A stretch of 55,272 nt of DNA from Hungatella sp. (lineage in GTDB: Bacteria; Bacillota; Clostridia; Lachnospirales; Lachnospiraceae): the NCBI GenBank assembly GCA_022796015.1, contig JAAWHU010000014.1:1-55272 (forward strand). Direction: 5' to 3'. The notes under the pieces were generated by a model. That model did not search any database, was not told the DNA's origin, and saw nothing but the letters and a program-made list of their open reading frames with translations. Position numbers and translations under genes: made by a program. Shown in pieces: positions 9,002 through 17,658 of this stretch. Every line of letters begins with the position of its first letter. The stretch's first letter is position 1.

Positions 9002-9042
9002 AGAGCCTCTCTCAGCGTTCAGCTGTCAGAGGCTCTTTTTTT
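9002..9042 (+). terminator. Intrinsic terminator after the hypothetical gene
   Basis: Perfect 9-bp stem AGAGCCTCT / AGAGGCTCT with a 17-base loop followed by a run of T. Confidence 0.88.
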
Positions 9043-9067
9043 GCGCCCGATACCGCTCCCTCAAGCG

Positions 9068-9145
9068 GACAAGGGAATCACCGATGGCTATAAGCTACAC
9101 GTGGTATCTGTAAACGGCAGCGGTTACAATAAAGTGACTAAGTAA
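9068..9145 (+). pseudogene. Possible 3' remnant of a lost gene
   Basis: A 25-codon in-frame tail reading DKGITDGYKLHVVSVNGSGY and five more residues, ending in TAA. It has no start codon or ribosome site and directly follows a terminator. Composition looks like coding sequence of a secreted or lipoprotein C-terminus. It could be chance; evidence is composition only. Confidence 0.3.
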
Positions 9146-9160
9146 TAAATTTGTTTGTGG

Positions 9161-9189
9161 TTGCAAGGTTCAAAATAAACAGATATAAT
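9161..9189 (+). promoter_or_regulatory. Predicted sigma-A promoter
   Basis: TTGCAA (9161-9166), 17-base spacer, TATAAT (9184-9189), placed 45 bases before the start at 9234. It should drive the lectin-fold gene and the following LysR gene. Confidence 0.65.
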
Positions 9190-9233
9190 TGAAGCAGTCA
9201 ATCGAAACCGTCAAGACCGAGAAGGAGCCAACT

Positions 9234-9857
9234 ATGGAAAAACATATAAAGTTAACTACCGAAGACATCACTACAGTAAATGTGGCAGTTAAAGATGCAC
9301 AGGTGGGGGAAACCGCTGTTTTGCAGGTAGCTAAACCTCTAAAAAACGACACTCCTGATATCAACACTTACGCCAAACTTAAAGATTTGCAGTTTCACAA
9401 CGGAATCATTGAAGTAAAAATGCTCAGCCGTCTGCTGCCGGAAGCTCCGGATTATGCAAGAGGATTTATCGGCATTGTCTTCCGCGCCAATGACTCCGAT
9501 TCCGAATTTGAATCATTTTATGTGAGGCCCACAAACGGGCGCGGCTGTACGGACCCGATAAGAAGATCTCACGGCTGCCAGTATTTCTCATTCCCCGGCT
9601 ATACCTTCAGCTATTTTCGAGATTTCGGAATTACAGCCTACGAGGCGCCTGTCGATGTGGCACTGGATGAATGGATCACTTTAAAAGCCGTAATCGAAGA
9701 CGACCGCGCCGAATTCTATCTGAATCACAGCCCCGATCCGCTCCTTGTTGTTGATGGATTGAAACACGGAAAGGGAAACCATGGAGCCGTAGGGCTTTAT
9801 GTGGATAACGGCACAGAGGGATATTTTTCTGAGATTCGGGTAATCTGTACGGATTAA
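9234..9857 (+). CDS. Cytoplasmic concanavalin-A-like (lectin/glucanase-fold) domain protein
   Basis: A 207-aa protein whose beta-strand pattern (FHNGIIEVKMLSR, ARGFIGIVFRAND, ESFYVRPTNGRG, EWITLKAVIEDDRAEFYLN, GAVGLYVDNGTEGYFSEI) matches jelly-roll domains of the GH16-like / 3-keto-disaccharide hydrolase group. It may bind or hydrolyse a carbohydrate, but no catalytic pair can be assigned. It lacks a signal peptide, unusual for this fold. GAAGGAG ends 6 bases before ATG 9234; the open frame starting 9189 would overlap the -10 element. A LysR gene follows after 12 bases, suggesting co-transcription. Confidence 0.7.
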   Translation: MEKHIKLTTEDITTVNVAVKDAQVGETAVLQVAKPLKNDTPDINTYAKLKDLQFHNGIIEVKMLSRLLPEAPDYARGFIGIVFRANDSDSEFESFYVRPTNGRGCTDPIRRSHGCQYFSFPGYTFSYFRDFGITAYEAPVDVALDEWITLKAVIEDDRAEFYLNHSPDPLLVVDGLKHGKGNHGAVGLYVDNGTEGYFSEIRVICTD

Positions 9858-9869
9858 GGGGTTTTGGCA

Positions 9870-10781
9870 ATGGATTTAAAATCGCTGACATACATAGTCG
9901 CCATAGCCGAAGAACAAAATTTATCCAAAGCTGCAGAACGGCTCTTTGTGTCTCAGTCTACGCTCAGTCTGTTTCTGCACAAGCTGGAAGAAGAGCTTGG
10001 TGTTCTTTTGTTCAACCGCGTGAAGAACAGGCTGATCATCACCCCTGCGGGCAAACTATATGTGGAGACGGCGGAACAGATTTTAGATATGAAAAAAGAG
10101 CTCTATACAACCCTGCTCTCTCCCCGCAGGGAACAAACCCTGAATATAGGAATCGCCTCCCAGATGGTCCTCAAGATATTTGCCCGGGTATTTGCAGACT
10201 TTAATGTTCTCATGCCTAACTTCCATGTAAATATCACGGAAGGACGCACCGTCGCTCTTCTCAAAAAATTTTATGACAAAGAGCTGGATATAGCCATTGT
10301 AGGGAGAAGTGAATCTATACAAGACGACAATTATAAAATAGATCTGCTGAAAAAAGAAGAAATGTGGCTGATGATTCCGCCCGGCCATCCCCATGCTCAT
10401 GCCGCCTCCCGGGATTACAACAATCCCCCCGTTGCTGATATGGGCTTATTCTCCGGGGAGGATTTTGCCCTGGCACCCCGAGATACCTGCGATTATCAGC
10501 TGGCCCAGGCGATCTTCCGGGACTACCATATGAATGCCCGAGTGATCTGCGAACTGAATTCTACCCACGCTATCTGCCAGATGGTCCTAGAGGGCGTATG
10601 CTTGTCTATCTCCCCGGCTTATTGTGTTCCCAGAGATATAGGAATTCTTGTCTGCCGTCCGGCCAGGCCCTATTATCGGTATCTGCTGTGTTTTCAGCAT
10701 AAAAAACGGCATCCTTCTGCCGAGGAGACGACTCTGATGAATATGCTGTGTGACGCCTACAGTCATTATTACGACAAGTAA
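9870..10781 (+). CDS. LysR-family transcriptional regulator (LysR-1)
   Basis: A 303-aa LysR regulator: N-terminal winged helix (about 1-60, NLSKAAERLFVSQSTLSLFL recognition region) and a C-terminal periplasmic-binding-like effector domain (about 90-295). ATG 9870 follows AAGGGG; a TTG at 9864 is less likely. The DNA-binding helix shares the SxSTLSL signature with the LysR at 17659, and the two genes bracket the ABC operon between them, so both probably regulate it. The gene converges on that operon and shares the hairpin at 10835-10870. Confidence 0.9.
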   Translation: MDLKSLTYIVAIAEEQNLSKAAERLFVSQSTLSLFLHKLEEELGVLLFNRVKNRLIITPAGKLYVETAEQILDMKKELYTTLLSPRREQTLNIGIASQMVLKIFARVFADFNVLMPNFHVNITEGRTVALLKKFYDKELDIAIVGRSESIQDDNYKIDLLKKEEMWLMIPPGHPHAHAASRDYNNPPVADMGLFSGEDFALAPRDTCDYQLAQAIFRDYHMNARVICELNSTHAICQMVLEGVCLSISPAYCVPRDIGILVCRPARPYYRYLLCFQHKKRHPSAEETTLMNMLCDAYSHYYDK

Positions 10782-10834
10782 TGCTGCTGTTCTTGCCATG
10801 AACTTATCTCCTGCCGATAAGTCCTATTGATCTA

Positions 10835-10870
10835 AAAAACGCCATCGGCCTTTAGAGCCGATGGCGATGA
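10835..10870 (-). terminator. Terminator of the oligopeptide ABC / C45 hydrolase operon
   Basis: Stem CGCCATCGGC / GCCGATGGCG with a short loop, followed on the minus strand by six U, two bases past the hydrolase stop. It may also end LysR-1 on the plus strand. Confidence 0.88.
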
Positions 10871-10871
10871 T

Positions 10872-11993
10872 TTAAAATTTCTCCTCAAAAGGCTTTGCGC
10901 TGCAATACCCTTTACAGGGGTTCCCTATGGCCAAATGCATTTCCAGGTTATTCAAATCATTGATCGCGGAAAACACCGTCACGACAGCCTCCCCGTGTCG
11001 GCAGATACTGCCGGCAGGATAGTTTTTATGGTCTGTCATGATTCTCTTAATATCCTCCACCCCAAGCTCATCGCCCTTAAGCTCCTCTACCAAAGTATCT
11101 AACCTGAAGGAGCGCAGAACACCCTTGGGATACTCCTTTTCCCTGTAGGGCGCGGTGGGAAGTTTGGGATGCTTATAGATATTGGCGTGAGAGATCACAC
11201 CGTTTTTCTTGTTTAAGATTTTACACCCTTTGTACTCGACCTCGATGTTCACCATCTCACCCTCCGGCCCTACCACCAGCAAGTTAATATTGCTGGCCAC
11301 ATGACTGTCAACCGCGGCTTCCACTGCATCCGCAAAGGTCTTCTGGTCCATAATGCGCCGATAGGCAAACTGCAGCGGCATCCCCTCAAAATCAATGGGG
11401 GCATTGGTGCTTAAAGTATTGCCGCCCAATCCAATGCCGCAGTTATTCATGCCGCCCATCCGGCACAGCAGCCCTGCCTCGCCGGTCCAGGCGATAGACG
11501 GCTTGTCATTCTGATGGACGATCATATAGATTAGTGTGGGAATCTGAGATGAACTGCTGTCCCAATTCTGGCTGTACAAATTAGTATTGCCGGCTGTACG
11601 GGACTGGGTAATTCCTATGACCGAACAGTCTCCCGTAAGCTCTCGGACCCTCTCCATGTTTATGCCGAATTCACAGGCAAACTGACCTCCCAGCTCCGTC
11701 CTGCAGTTCAATGTAAAAATATCCTCGAAACTGTTGCCGGAACCCTCGGCAATTCCCCGAATCTCTTCCAGATATTCCGGAACCTTCTTTTTAATAACAG
11801 GCATAAATGCGCCCGCAATTTTCACACATGTGTCCCAGCCCAGCCCTACTGTATTTTGCACACTCTCTTTCAAGTTTGCCAGGGTAATGTTTACTTGTTT
11901 TTTTGCCTGAGAACCATGGGCAAACCCGATTTCATAGTTGGTTCCCCTGGCACGGACAACAGGAATTTTGTCTTCAATTTCAGCGACAGACAT
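10872..11993 (-). CDS. C45-family Ntn hydrolase (acyl-CoA:6-aminopenicillanate acyltransferase-like)
   Basis: A 373-aa protein of the AAT/C45 family: self-processing Ntn hydrolases that cut or transfer acyl groups on linear amides such as N-acyl amino acids, penicillins or acyl-peptides. Predicted autocleavage is before C123 in TGDCSVIGI, making Cys the N-terminal nucleophile of the beta chain. Other family patterns are EIGFAHGSQA, NCRTELGG, NLYSQNWD and GMNNCGIGLGGN. Start 11993 is set by AAGGAGG. No signal peptide, so it acts in the cytoplasm, probably on substrates imported by the ABC transporter whose ATPase ends 19 bases upstream. Last gene of that operon. Exact substrate unknown. Confidence 0.85.
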   Translation of the reverse strand: MSVAEIEDKIPVVRARGTNYEIGFAHGSQAKKQVNITLANLKESVQNTVGLGWDTCVKIAGAFMPVIKKKVPEYLEEIRGIAEGSGNSFEDIFTLNCRTELGGQFACEFGINMERVRELTGDCSVIGITQSRTAGNTNLYSQNWDSSSSQIPTLIYMIVHQNDKPSIAWTGEAGLLCRMGGMNNCGIGLGGNTLSTNAPIDFEGMPLQFAYRRIMDQKTFADAVEAAVDSHVASNINLLVVGPEGEMVNIEVEYKGCKILNKKNGVISHANIYKHPKLPTAPYREKEYPKGVLRSFRLDTLVEELKGDELGVEDIKRIMTDHKNYPAGSICRHGEAVVTVFSAINDLNNLEMHLAIGNPCKGYCSAKPFEEKF

Positions 11994-12012
11994 GATATCC
12001 TCCTTGTAATAT

Positions 12013-13032
12013 TTATTTGTTATCCAAACTGATAACCTCTGCATTCTGGGCATTTTTTCGTGACTCCCGGGCAAAGTGGCAGGCTACGCAATGTCCCGGC
12101 TCCGCCTCACATAATTCCGGCTCCTTTTCAAAACAAATAGGCTGACTCATCCAGCAGCGGGGAGCAAATCGACATTGCTGCTTAGGATTAATAGGGCTCA
12201 CCACATCTCCTTTGAGCACAATGCGATGCACCTTATTGTCCATGTCCACCTGAGGAATTGCAGAAAGCAATGCCAGGGAGTAGGGATGAAGGGTGTTGAC
12301 GAACAAGGCCTCCTTATCTGCCAGTTCTACAATACGGCCCAGATACATAACTGCTATTTTGTGGGAGATATGCTTCACCACACTCAAATCATGGGAAATG
12401 AAAAGGTAGGAGATATTCATTTCCTTTTGCAGAGTCATTAAAAGGTTGAGAATCTTGGCCTGAACGGAAACATCCAGGGCAGATACGGGCTCATCGCACA
12501 CAATAAACCGAGGATTAACGCTGAGAGCCCGGGCGATTCCCACGATCTGCCGCTTGCCTCCATCCAGCTCATGGGGGAATTGCATCCACATATCCTTGGA
12601 GATCCCTACTTTGTCACAAAGCATTTCCAGACATTCCTCCAGCTGGGAGCGGCTGCACAGATTTAAAGTCTCATAGCTCTCTGCAAGAATACTCTTAATA
12701 CGCTTTCTGGGATTTAAGGATGAATACGGGTCCTGGAACACAATCTGCATTTTACGGCGCACATCCATATCTTCTTTGCTTCCCTTTATATCAAAAATAT
12801 TCCTGCCTTCCAGCAAAACCTCTCCTGCTGTCTGCTTCTGGAGCCGCATCATCACGCTTCCTATGGTGCTTTTTCCGCACCCGCTTTCTCCCACAAGACC
12901 CATGGTCTCTCCGCAGCCGATCTGAAAGCTCACATCATCCACGGCATGGAGAGTCGCCTTGCTGTTGATCTTGTAATATTTTTTTAAATTTTTTACTTCA
13001 ATCAGGGTTGTATTATCCCTCACGTCACTCAT
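12013..13032 (-). CDS. Oligopeptide-type ABC transporter ATP-binding protein (DppF/OppF)
   Basis: A 339-aa ATPase. Walker A GESGCGKST near residue 53, Walker B FIVCDEPVSALD, switch His in LFISHDLSVVKHI, and a C-terminal oligo_HPY Cys cluster (CRFAPRC...C...C) typical of Dpp/Opp ATPases. The signature loop is ELDGGKRQ rather than LSGGQ, a variant that occurs in a subset of OppF proteins. Start 13032 follows GGGAGGA and overlaps the DppD gene by 8 bases; ATG 13068 further upstream is less likely. It works as a heterodimer with the neighbouring DppD to power import. Confidence 0.92.
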   Translation of the reverse strand: MSDVRDNTTLIEVKNLKKYYKINSKATLHAVDDVSFQIGCGETMGLVGESGCGKSTIGSVMMRLQKQTAGEVLLEGRNIFDIKGSKEDMDVRRKMQIVFQDPYSSLNPRKRIKSILAESYETLNLCSRSQLEECLEMLCDKVGISKDMWMQFPHELDGGKRQIVGIARALSVNPRFIVCDEPVSALDVSVQAKILNLLMTLQKEMNISYLFISHDLSVVKHISHKIAVMYLGRIVELADKEALFVNTLHPYSLALLSAIPQVDMDNKVHRIVLKGDVVSPINPKQQCRFAPRCWMSQPICFEKEPELCEAEPGHCVACHFARESRKNAQNAEVISLDNK

Positions 13033-14008
13033 GTTCCGATTCCTCCCCATAATTCCAGCATGCTGCAAAGTGGCCCGGCTCTGCCTCTATCAGATACGGC
13101 TTTTTACTGATGCAGATCTCTTTGCACCCTTCGCACCTGGGATTAAAACCACACCCCGGCGGAAGCTTTGCCGGGTCTGCAATCGTACCGGGGATTGCCG
13201 TCAGCCATTCTTTGTCATCCTGAAGATTAGGTATTGCCCCTAAAAGGCCGGCCGTATAGGGATGAAGGGGATTTTTGAATACCTGCCGCACCGTTCCATA
13301 CTCGATAATGGAGCCTGCGTACATAACCGCAACATTTCTGCACAGCTCTGCAATGATTCCCAAGTTATGAGTAATCATCAGCAGGGAGGTGTCATATTTT
13401 GTCTGAAGCTCCTTCATCAGCTCCAGAATCTGAGCCTGGATGGTCACGTCTAAAGCAGTGGTAGGTTCATCTGCAATGAGCAGTTCCGGGCTGCATGCCA
13501 ATGCGGCCGCAATACCGATTCTCTGACGCATTCCCCCGGAAAATTGGTGAGGGTAATCCTTCAGACGGGTTTGGGGAATACCTACCAACTCCATAAGCTT
13601 TCCGGCCTCCCCCATGGCTTCTCGATCCTTCAGCTTTCTGTGCTTCCTGAGAACCATGGCGATCTGCTCCCCAACAGTAAATACGGGGTTAAGAGAGGTT
13701 AAGGGATTTTGAAAAATCATGGAGATCTTGTCACCTCTGAGGGCCTCCATCTGCTTTATGCTCAATTTGGAAATATCCTGTCCTTTGTATGTGATGGTAC
13801 CGCTCTTACACACCGCATTGTCCGACAGCAGACGAAGAATACTTAACGCAGTCGTGGTTTTTCCGGCCCCAGCCTCCCCCACCAGCCCCAAAGATTCTCC
13901 TGAGTGGATAACCAGGCTTAAGTCATTGATCACCTGCTTCGTCCCGGTCTCTGTATCAAACTCGATGGTAAGATGTTCTATGTTCAGCAGTTCTTGTTTT
14001 TGTTCCAT
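13025..14008 (-). CDS. Oligopeptide-type ABC transporter ATP-binding protein (DppD/OppD)
   Basis: A 327-aa ATPase with Walker A GEAGAGKTT, canonical signature FSGGMRQRIGIAAAL, Walker B LLIADEPTTALD, switch His in LMITHNLGI, and the C-terminal Cys motif GFNPRCEGCKEIC of oligo_HPY proteins. It pairs with the overlapping DppF. GGAG upstream of 14008 and 18 bases from the permease stop fit an operon. Confidence 0.93.
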   Translation of the reverse strand: MEQKQELLNIEHLTIEFDTETGTKQVINDLSLVIHSGESLGLVGEAGAGKTTTALSILRLLSDNAVCKSGTITYKGQDISKLSIKQMEALRGDKISMIFQNPLTSLNPVFTVGEQIAMVLRKHRKLKDREAMGEAGKLMELVGIPQTRLKDYPHQFSGGMRQRIGIAAALACSPELLIADEPTTALDVTIQAQILELMKELQTKYDTSLLMITHNLGIIAELCRNVAVMYAGSIIEYGTVRQVFKNPLHPYTAGLLGAIPNLQDDKEWLTAIPGTIADPAKLPPGCGFNPRCEGCKEICISKKPYLIEAEPGHFAACWNYGEESEHE

Positions 14009-14026
14009 ACCTATTCTCCTCCTCCA

Positions 14027-14878
14027 TCACCGGCGCTGTTTCGGATCAAGAACATCCCGCAGGCCATCTCCTAAAAGGTTAAAACCAAGTACGGCGATCA
14101 TCAGGGCAACGCCGGGCGCTATTACCGTCCATGGCGCTACCGGAAGAAAATTCCGGCAGTCTGCAATCATATTGCCCCAAGAGGGCTGAGGAGCCTGAAT
14201 CCCCAAGTACAAATAGCTTAGGGAGGATTCCACCAGAATAATGCTGCCGAAACTGCCGCTGGCCTGGATAATCAAAGGTGTTGTAATATTGGGAAAAATC
14301 TGCTTCCACATAATATTAAAACTTTTTGCCCCAAGTACCTTGGAAGCCTGGACAAATTCCCGATTTTTAATAACCATAACATTGTTTCTGGCAATCCTGG
14401 CAAATCCGTTCCAGGAGTTGACCACCATAATCAGAATCAGATTGGGAATGCTGGCTCCAAAAACCGCTACGATCACAATGCCCAGAGTCAGAGTAGGTAC
14501 TGCCATAGTAACCTCTGTGGCTCTCATAATAATATTGTCAATGATTCCTCCCTTGTAACCCGCCCAGATTCCAAGGGATGTTCCGATAATGGTTACTGCA
14601 ACCGTAGCCACAATGGAGATAAAAATAGAAGCGGAACTTCCAACTAATAGGCGGGAAAGGATATCTCTCCCCTGCTGGTCCGTACCAAGGTAGTAGGTGA
14701 CGCCGTTATCCACAAACCCCGGCGGCTTTAAACGGATCATCGTATTGACTACATTGGGATCATTTGGCGCAATCCATTTTGCAAACAGAGCGATGAACAG
14801 CAGAAACACAACCAATATACCGCCTACTACAAACTGGGGGCTGCGGCGCATTCGTCTCAGTAATATTTTTTTATCCAT
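14027..14878 (-). CDS. ABC transporter permease (DppC/OppC)
   Basis: A 283-aa inner-membrane permease: N-terminal OppC_N segment with TM1 (VVGGILVVFLLFIALFAKWI), then the BPD_transp_1 core with about five more helices. The EAA-type coupling loop is near EFVQASKVLGAKSFNIMWKQ. It forms the channel with the DppB protein encoded 12 bases upstream. Confidence 0.93.
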   Translation of the reverse strand: MDKKILLRRMRRSPQFVVGGILVVFLLFIALFAKWIAPNDPNVVNTMIRLKPPGFVDNGVTYYLGTDQQGRDILSRLLVGSSASIFISIVATVAVTIIGTSLGIWAGYKGGIIDNIIMRATEVTMAVPTLTLGIVIVAVFGASIPNLILIMVVNSWNGFARIARNNVMVIKNREFVQASKVLGAKSFNIMWKQIFPNITTPLIIQASGSFGSIILVESSLSYLYLGIQAPQPSWGNMIADCRNFLPVAPWTVIAPGVALMIAVLGFNLLGDGLRDVLDPKQRR

Positions 14879-14890
14879 AACCTCTCCTCC

Positions 14891-15820
14891 TTAATTCAGC
14901 TGCATTCTGCGGTCAATATAGGCATTGACAATATCCACAATCAGGGTAATGACCGCAAAAATCACTGCAGTAACAATCAAGGTGGACTGAACCAGAGGAT
15001 AGTCCCTGTGGTTTACGGCATTTACCAGCATGGTGCCGATGCCCGGAATGTTGAACACGGTCTCAATTACCACTGCTCCTGCCAGCATAGTAGAAATATT
15101 CAGGCCATAAATGGTTATAATGGGAATCAAAGCATTTTTAAAGGCATACTTGGTATATACTTCGAAACGGCTCATTCCCCTGGCATAGGTACAGGTAATA
15201 TAATCCTCACTGAGCACATCAATCATTCCGGACCGACCCATACGGGTTAAAGATGTCATGAGACGGTAACCGCTGGCAATAATGGGCATCACCAGATATT
15301 CCGGCCTGGACCAGCCTTTGTAGCCCATGGCAGGCAGCAGATTAAACTTCACCGTAAAGATCAGCAGAAGCAGAATGCACACCCAGACCACAGCCATGGA
15401 TTGTAAAAGCACCACAAAGAATGTGGCAAAAAAATCAATACCTGTTCCCTGCTTTACCCCTGCCGTAATACCCAGAGGAATGCTGATAAACAGAATAAGA
15501 ACCGCCGAGGTAATCGCTACATTGAAGGTGGCAGGCAGACGGCTCATAATCGCCTGCCTGCAGGAATATCCGTACATAATGGATGTCCCCAGGTCCCCCT
15601 TTAAAAGGCCCAGCATATAGTTACCATACTGAACAATGTAGGGATCATTTAGTCCAAGCTCCGTCCGTTTTGCCTCAATCTGCTCCTCGGTAGCCGTGTC
15701 AGGAAGAGACAGGACCGCTGCGTCACTGGGGGCCGCCCTTAAAAGCACAAAGGCAATCAGGGATACCGCCCACACCACAATCAACATGTAAGCGACTCGT
15801 TTTAAGATATATTTTCCCAT
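14891..15820 (-). CDS. ABC transporter permease (DppB/OppB)
   Basis: A 309-aa permease with a typical DppB start (MGKYILKRVAYMLIVVWAVS), six predicted membrane helices and the coupling loop YITCTYARGMSRFEVYTKYA. It is preceded by the binding-protein gene (27-base gap) and followed closely by dppC-like. Substrate class (di/oligopeptide, nickel or other) cannot be set from the permease alone. Confidence 0.93.
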   Translation of the reverse strand: MGKYILKRVAYMLIVVWAVSLIAFVLLRAAPSDAAVLSLPDTATEEQIEAKRTELGLNDPYIVQYGNYMLGLLKGDLGTSIMYGYSCRQAIMSRLPATFNVAITSAVLILFISIPLGITAGVKQGTGIDFFATFFVVLLQSMAVVWVCILLLLIFTVKFNLLPAMGYKGWSRPEYLVMPIIASGYRLMTSLTRMGRSGMIDVLSEDYITCTYARGMSRFEVYTKYAFKNALIPIITIYGLNISTMLAGAVVIETVFNIPGIGTMLVNAVNHRDYPLVQSTLIVTAVIFAVITLIVDIVNAYIDRRMQLN

Positions 15821-15847
15821 AGTCTCTCCTTTATAAGAATTGTGATT

Positions 15848-17449
15848 TTATTTTTCCCAGACAGACTCGTCCACCTTTACATCTCTGAAGAACATATTGC
15901 CTCCGGAAGTCTGATTGATCCCCTTCAGACCCTTGCGGGTGCAGGAGGTTGCCTGCGTCACAATCGTTCCTGTAATAGGGCCATAATCGTCATGCATCTT
16001 CGTCATAACTTCCTCCAGCATACCTTTGCGCGCTTCCCGGTCAGTCTCCGCATCTGCCCTGGTGAGCAGGTCATTGATTTCTTCATCTACATAACCGTGA
16101 TTATGGCAGTCATCGCGGATGCGGGGAACCATATACTGAGTCATAAGATCCCCATCCCAAGTAGCCACTCCGCCGTAGAACATATCATAATTTCCCTCGG
16201 AGCGCAGGGCAGAGAAGGCGGCGCTGTCACAGAGGTTCAGCTTTACATTGATTCCGATAGCTGCCAGATCGGAGGCGATGGCAGTACACTCATTCTGCCT
16301 GGATGTCCAGGATGCCAAAGAAAGCTCCCGCCCGTCATAGCTGGTTTCTGCCAAATACTGTTTTGCAAGTTCCGGATCATAAGCATAACCGCCTGCATTC
16401 ACATAGCCGTCATTGCCCGGAGTCGCTGCACATTCCAGAACTTTCCCGCCGCCGTAGAAATTTAAAAGTGCTTCATAATTAATTGCGTGGCAGACCGCCT
16501 TTCTCATGTTGATATCCTCAAAGCTGTCCCCGGCTCCGCACTTAAACTGCAGGTAATTGAGAGAATCCACATTGTAACGCTCCAGGTCAAAGCTCTCATT
16601 TCCCTCCAGCATGGGCAGAAGGTCATTGTCAATCTTACCCACCGCATCAATCTCACCGGAGATTAGGGAAGAAACCACTGTGTTTGCCTCGGTAATATAC
16701 CAAATATTCAGCTCGTCCACATTGGTGTTCACTCCCTGCCAGTAATCGTCATTTCTGTTGAATTTTACATACTGGCCGTCAATCCATTCCACAAATTTCC
16801 AGGGACCTGTACCGTTGACCACACCCTGAGCCCACATCTGGTCTCCGTATTGTTCCAGATCTTCATCAGACAGAATAAAAGTATAACCAAGTGCAATCTC
16901 AAACACATGAGATTTATAATCCATATTTACCTTCACCGTATAATCATCAATCTTCTCTGCTCCAGCCAGATTCTTCCATACATTGGAAATCATGGCAAGC
17001 GTATCTTTGTTCTCTGCAAGGTAATTGAGTGTTGCCACAACATCATCTGCATTGCAGTCCGTGCCATCATGGAATTTAACATTCTCTGCAAGATGAAGTA
17101 CGGCACTTAAACCATCTTCCTCGATCTCATAGCTGGTACAGATCTCTGGCTCAAACTTTCCGTCATAGGAAGCGTGCATCAAAGCATCATAACAGCACTC
17201 TGCATACTGCCACTCCGGATGGAGAGAATATTTGTAGAATTCCAAGGATACTACAGAGTTTCCGCTGCTCTCACAGCCATTAACCACAATAGGCTCTGAT
17301 TTGCCCGCTGCCTGGGTATTGGCCGGTGCTTCCTTGGACTCTTTTACAGGAGCCTGCGTCTGACCGGTTCCGCTGCTGCCGCATGCCGCCAGAGAGCCTG
17401 CCATCGCCGCGGTTAGTAAAAATGCTGCTGCTTTTTGAAATCTTTTCAT
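15848..17449 (-). CDS. Extracellular solute-binding lipoprotein, family 5 (peptide/nickel type)
   Basis: A 533-aa binding protein that delivers ligand to the DppBC channel from the outer face of the membrane. Signal peptide MKRFQKAAAFLLTAAMAGSL is followed by lipobox LAAC, with the lipidated Cys near residue 23, and a Ser/Gly/Thr-rich linker. The SBP_bac_5 core includes LHLAENVKFHDGTDCNADDV and NMRKAVCHAINYEALL. First gene of a six-gene operon ending with a C45 amide hydrolase, so an N-acylated peptide or amide-linked ligand is plausible. AAGGAGGAG precedes the start. Confidence 0.93.
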   Translation of the reverse strand: MKRFQKAAAFLLTAAMAGSLAACGSSGTGQTQAPVKESKEAPANTQAAGKSEPIVVNGCESSGNSVVSLEFYKYSLHPEWQYAECCYDALMHASYDGKFEPEICTSYEIEEDGLSAVLHLAENVKFHDGTDCNADDVVATLNYLAENKDTLAMISNVWKNLAGAEKIDDYTVKVNMDYKSHVFEIALGYTFILSDEDLEQYGDQMWAQGVVNGTGPWKFVEWIDGQYVKFNRNDDYWQGVNTNVDELNIWYITEANTVVSSLISGEIDAVGKIDNDLLPMLEGNESFDLERYNVDSLNYLQFKCGAGDSFEDINMRKAVCHAINYEALLNFYGGGKVLECAATPGNDGYVNAGGYAYDPELAKQYLAETSYDGRELSLASWTSRQNECTAIASDLAAIGINVKLNLCDSAAFSALRSEGNYDMFYGGVATWDGDLMTQYMVPRIRDDCHNHGYVDEEINDLLTRADAETDREARKGMLEEVMTKMHDDYGPITGTIVTQATSCTRKGLKGINQTSGGNMFFRDVKVDESVWEK

Positions 17450-17521
17450 ATTTCTCCTCCTTGAGTAATTTTTCCAAATTTTTCTAAAAAATTGGAGTAT
17501 TTTTATTACTATTTACTAATA

Positions 17522-17551
17522 ATTATAGATTGATCTGATCTTTTTGTCGAA
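17522..17551 (-). promoter_or_regulatory. Candidate promoter of the oligopeptide ABC operon
   Basis: Minus-strand TTCGAC (17546-17551), 18-base spacer, TATAAT (17522-17527), in the AT-rich gap shared with the divergent LysR-2 gene, the expected place for LysR control. No clear T-N11-A pair was singled out. Confidence 0.4.
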
Positions 17552-17658
17552 TATATAAAATTAACATATACTATTGATTTTCCTCACAACTTACGATAGA
17601 ATTTTTTTAAAGGCTGAAGGGTCAAAATCCCGGATAACCAGAAATGAGAATGTAAGTT

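Noticed and set aside
12481-12600. DppF signature loop LDGGK instead of LSGGQ as a sign of inactivation
   Set aside because: Other ATPase motifs are intact and this variant occurs in functional OppF-type proteins, so it is recorded as a variant only.
15842-16465. 207-residue plus-strand open frame opposite the solute-binding protein gene
   Set aside because: It lies entirely antisense to a clear binding-protein gene and has no recognisable domain; the same applies to other long antisense frames such as 1757-2290 and 42279-43004.
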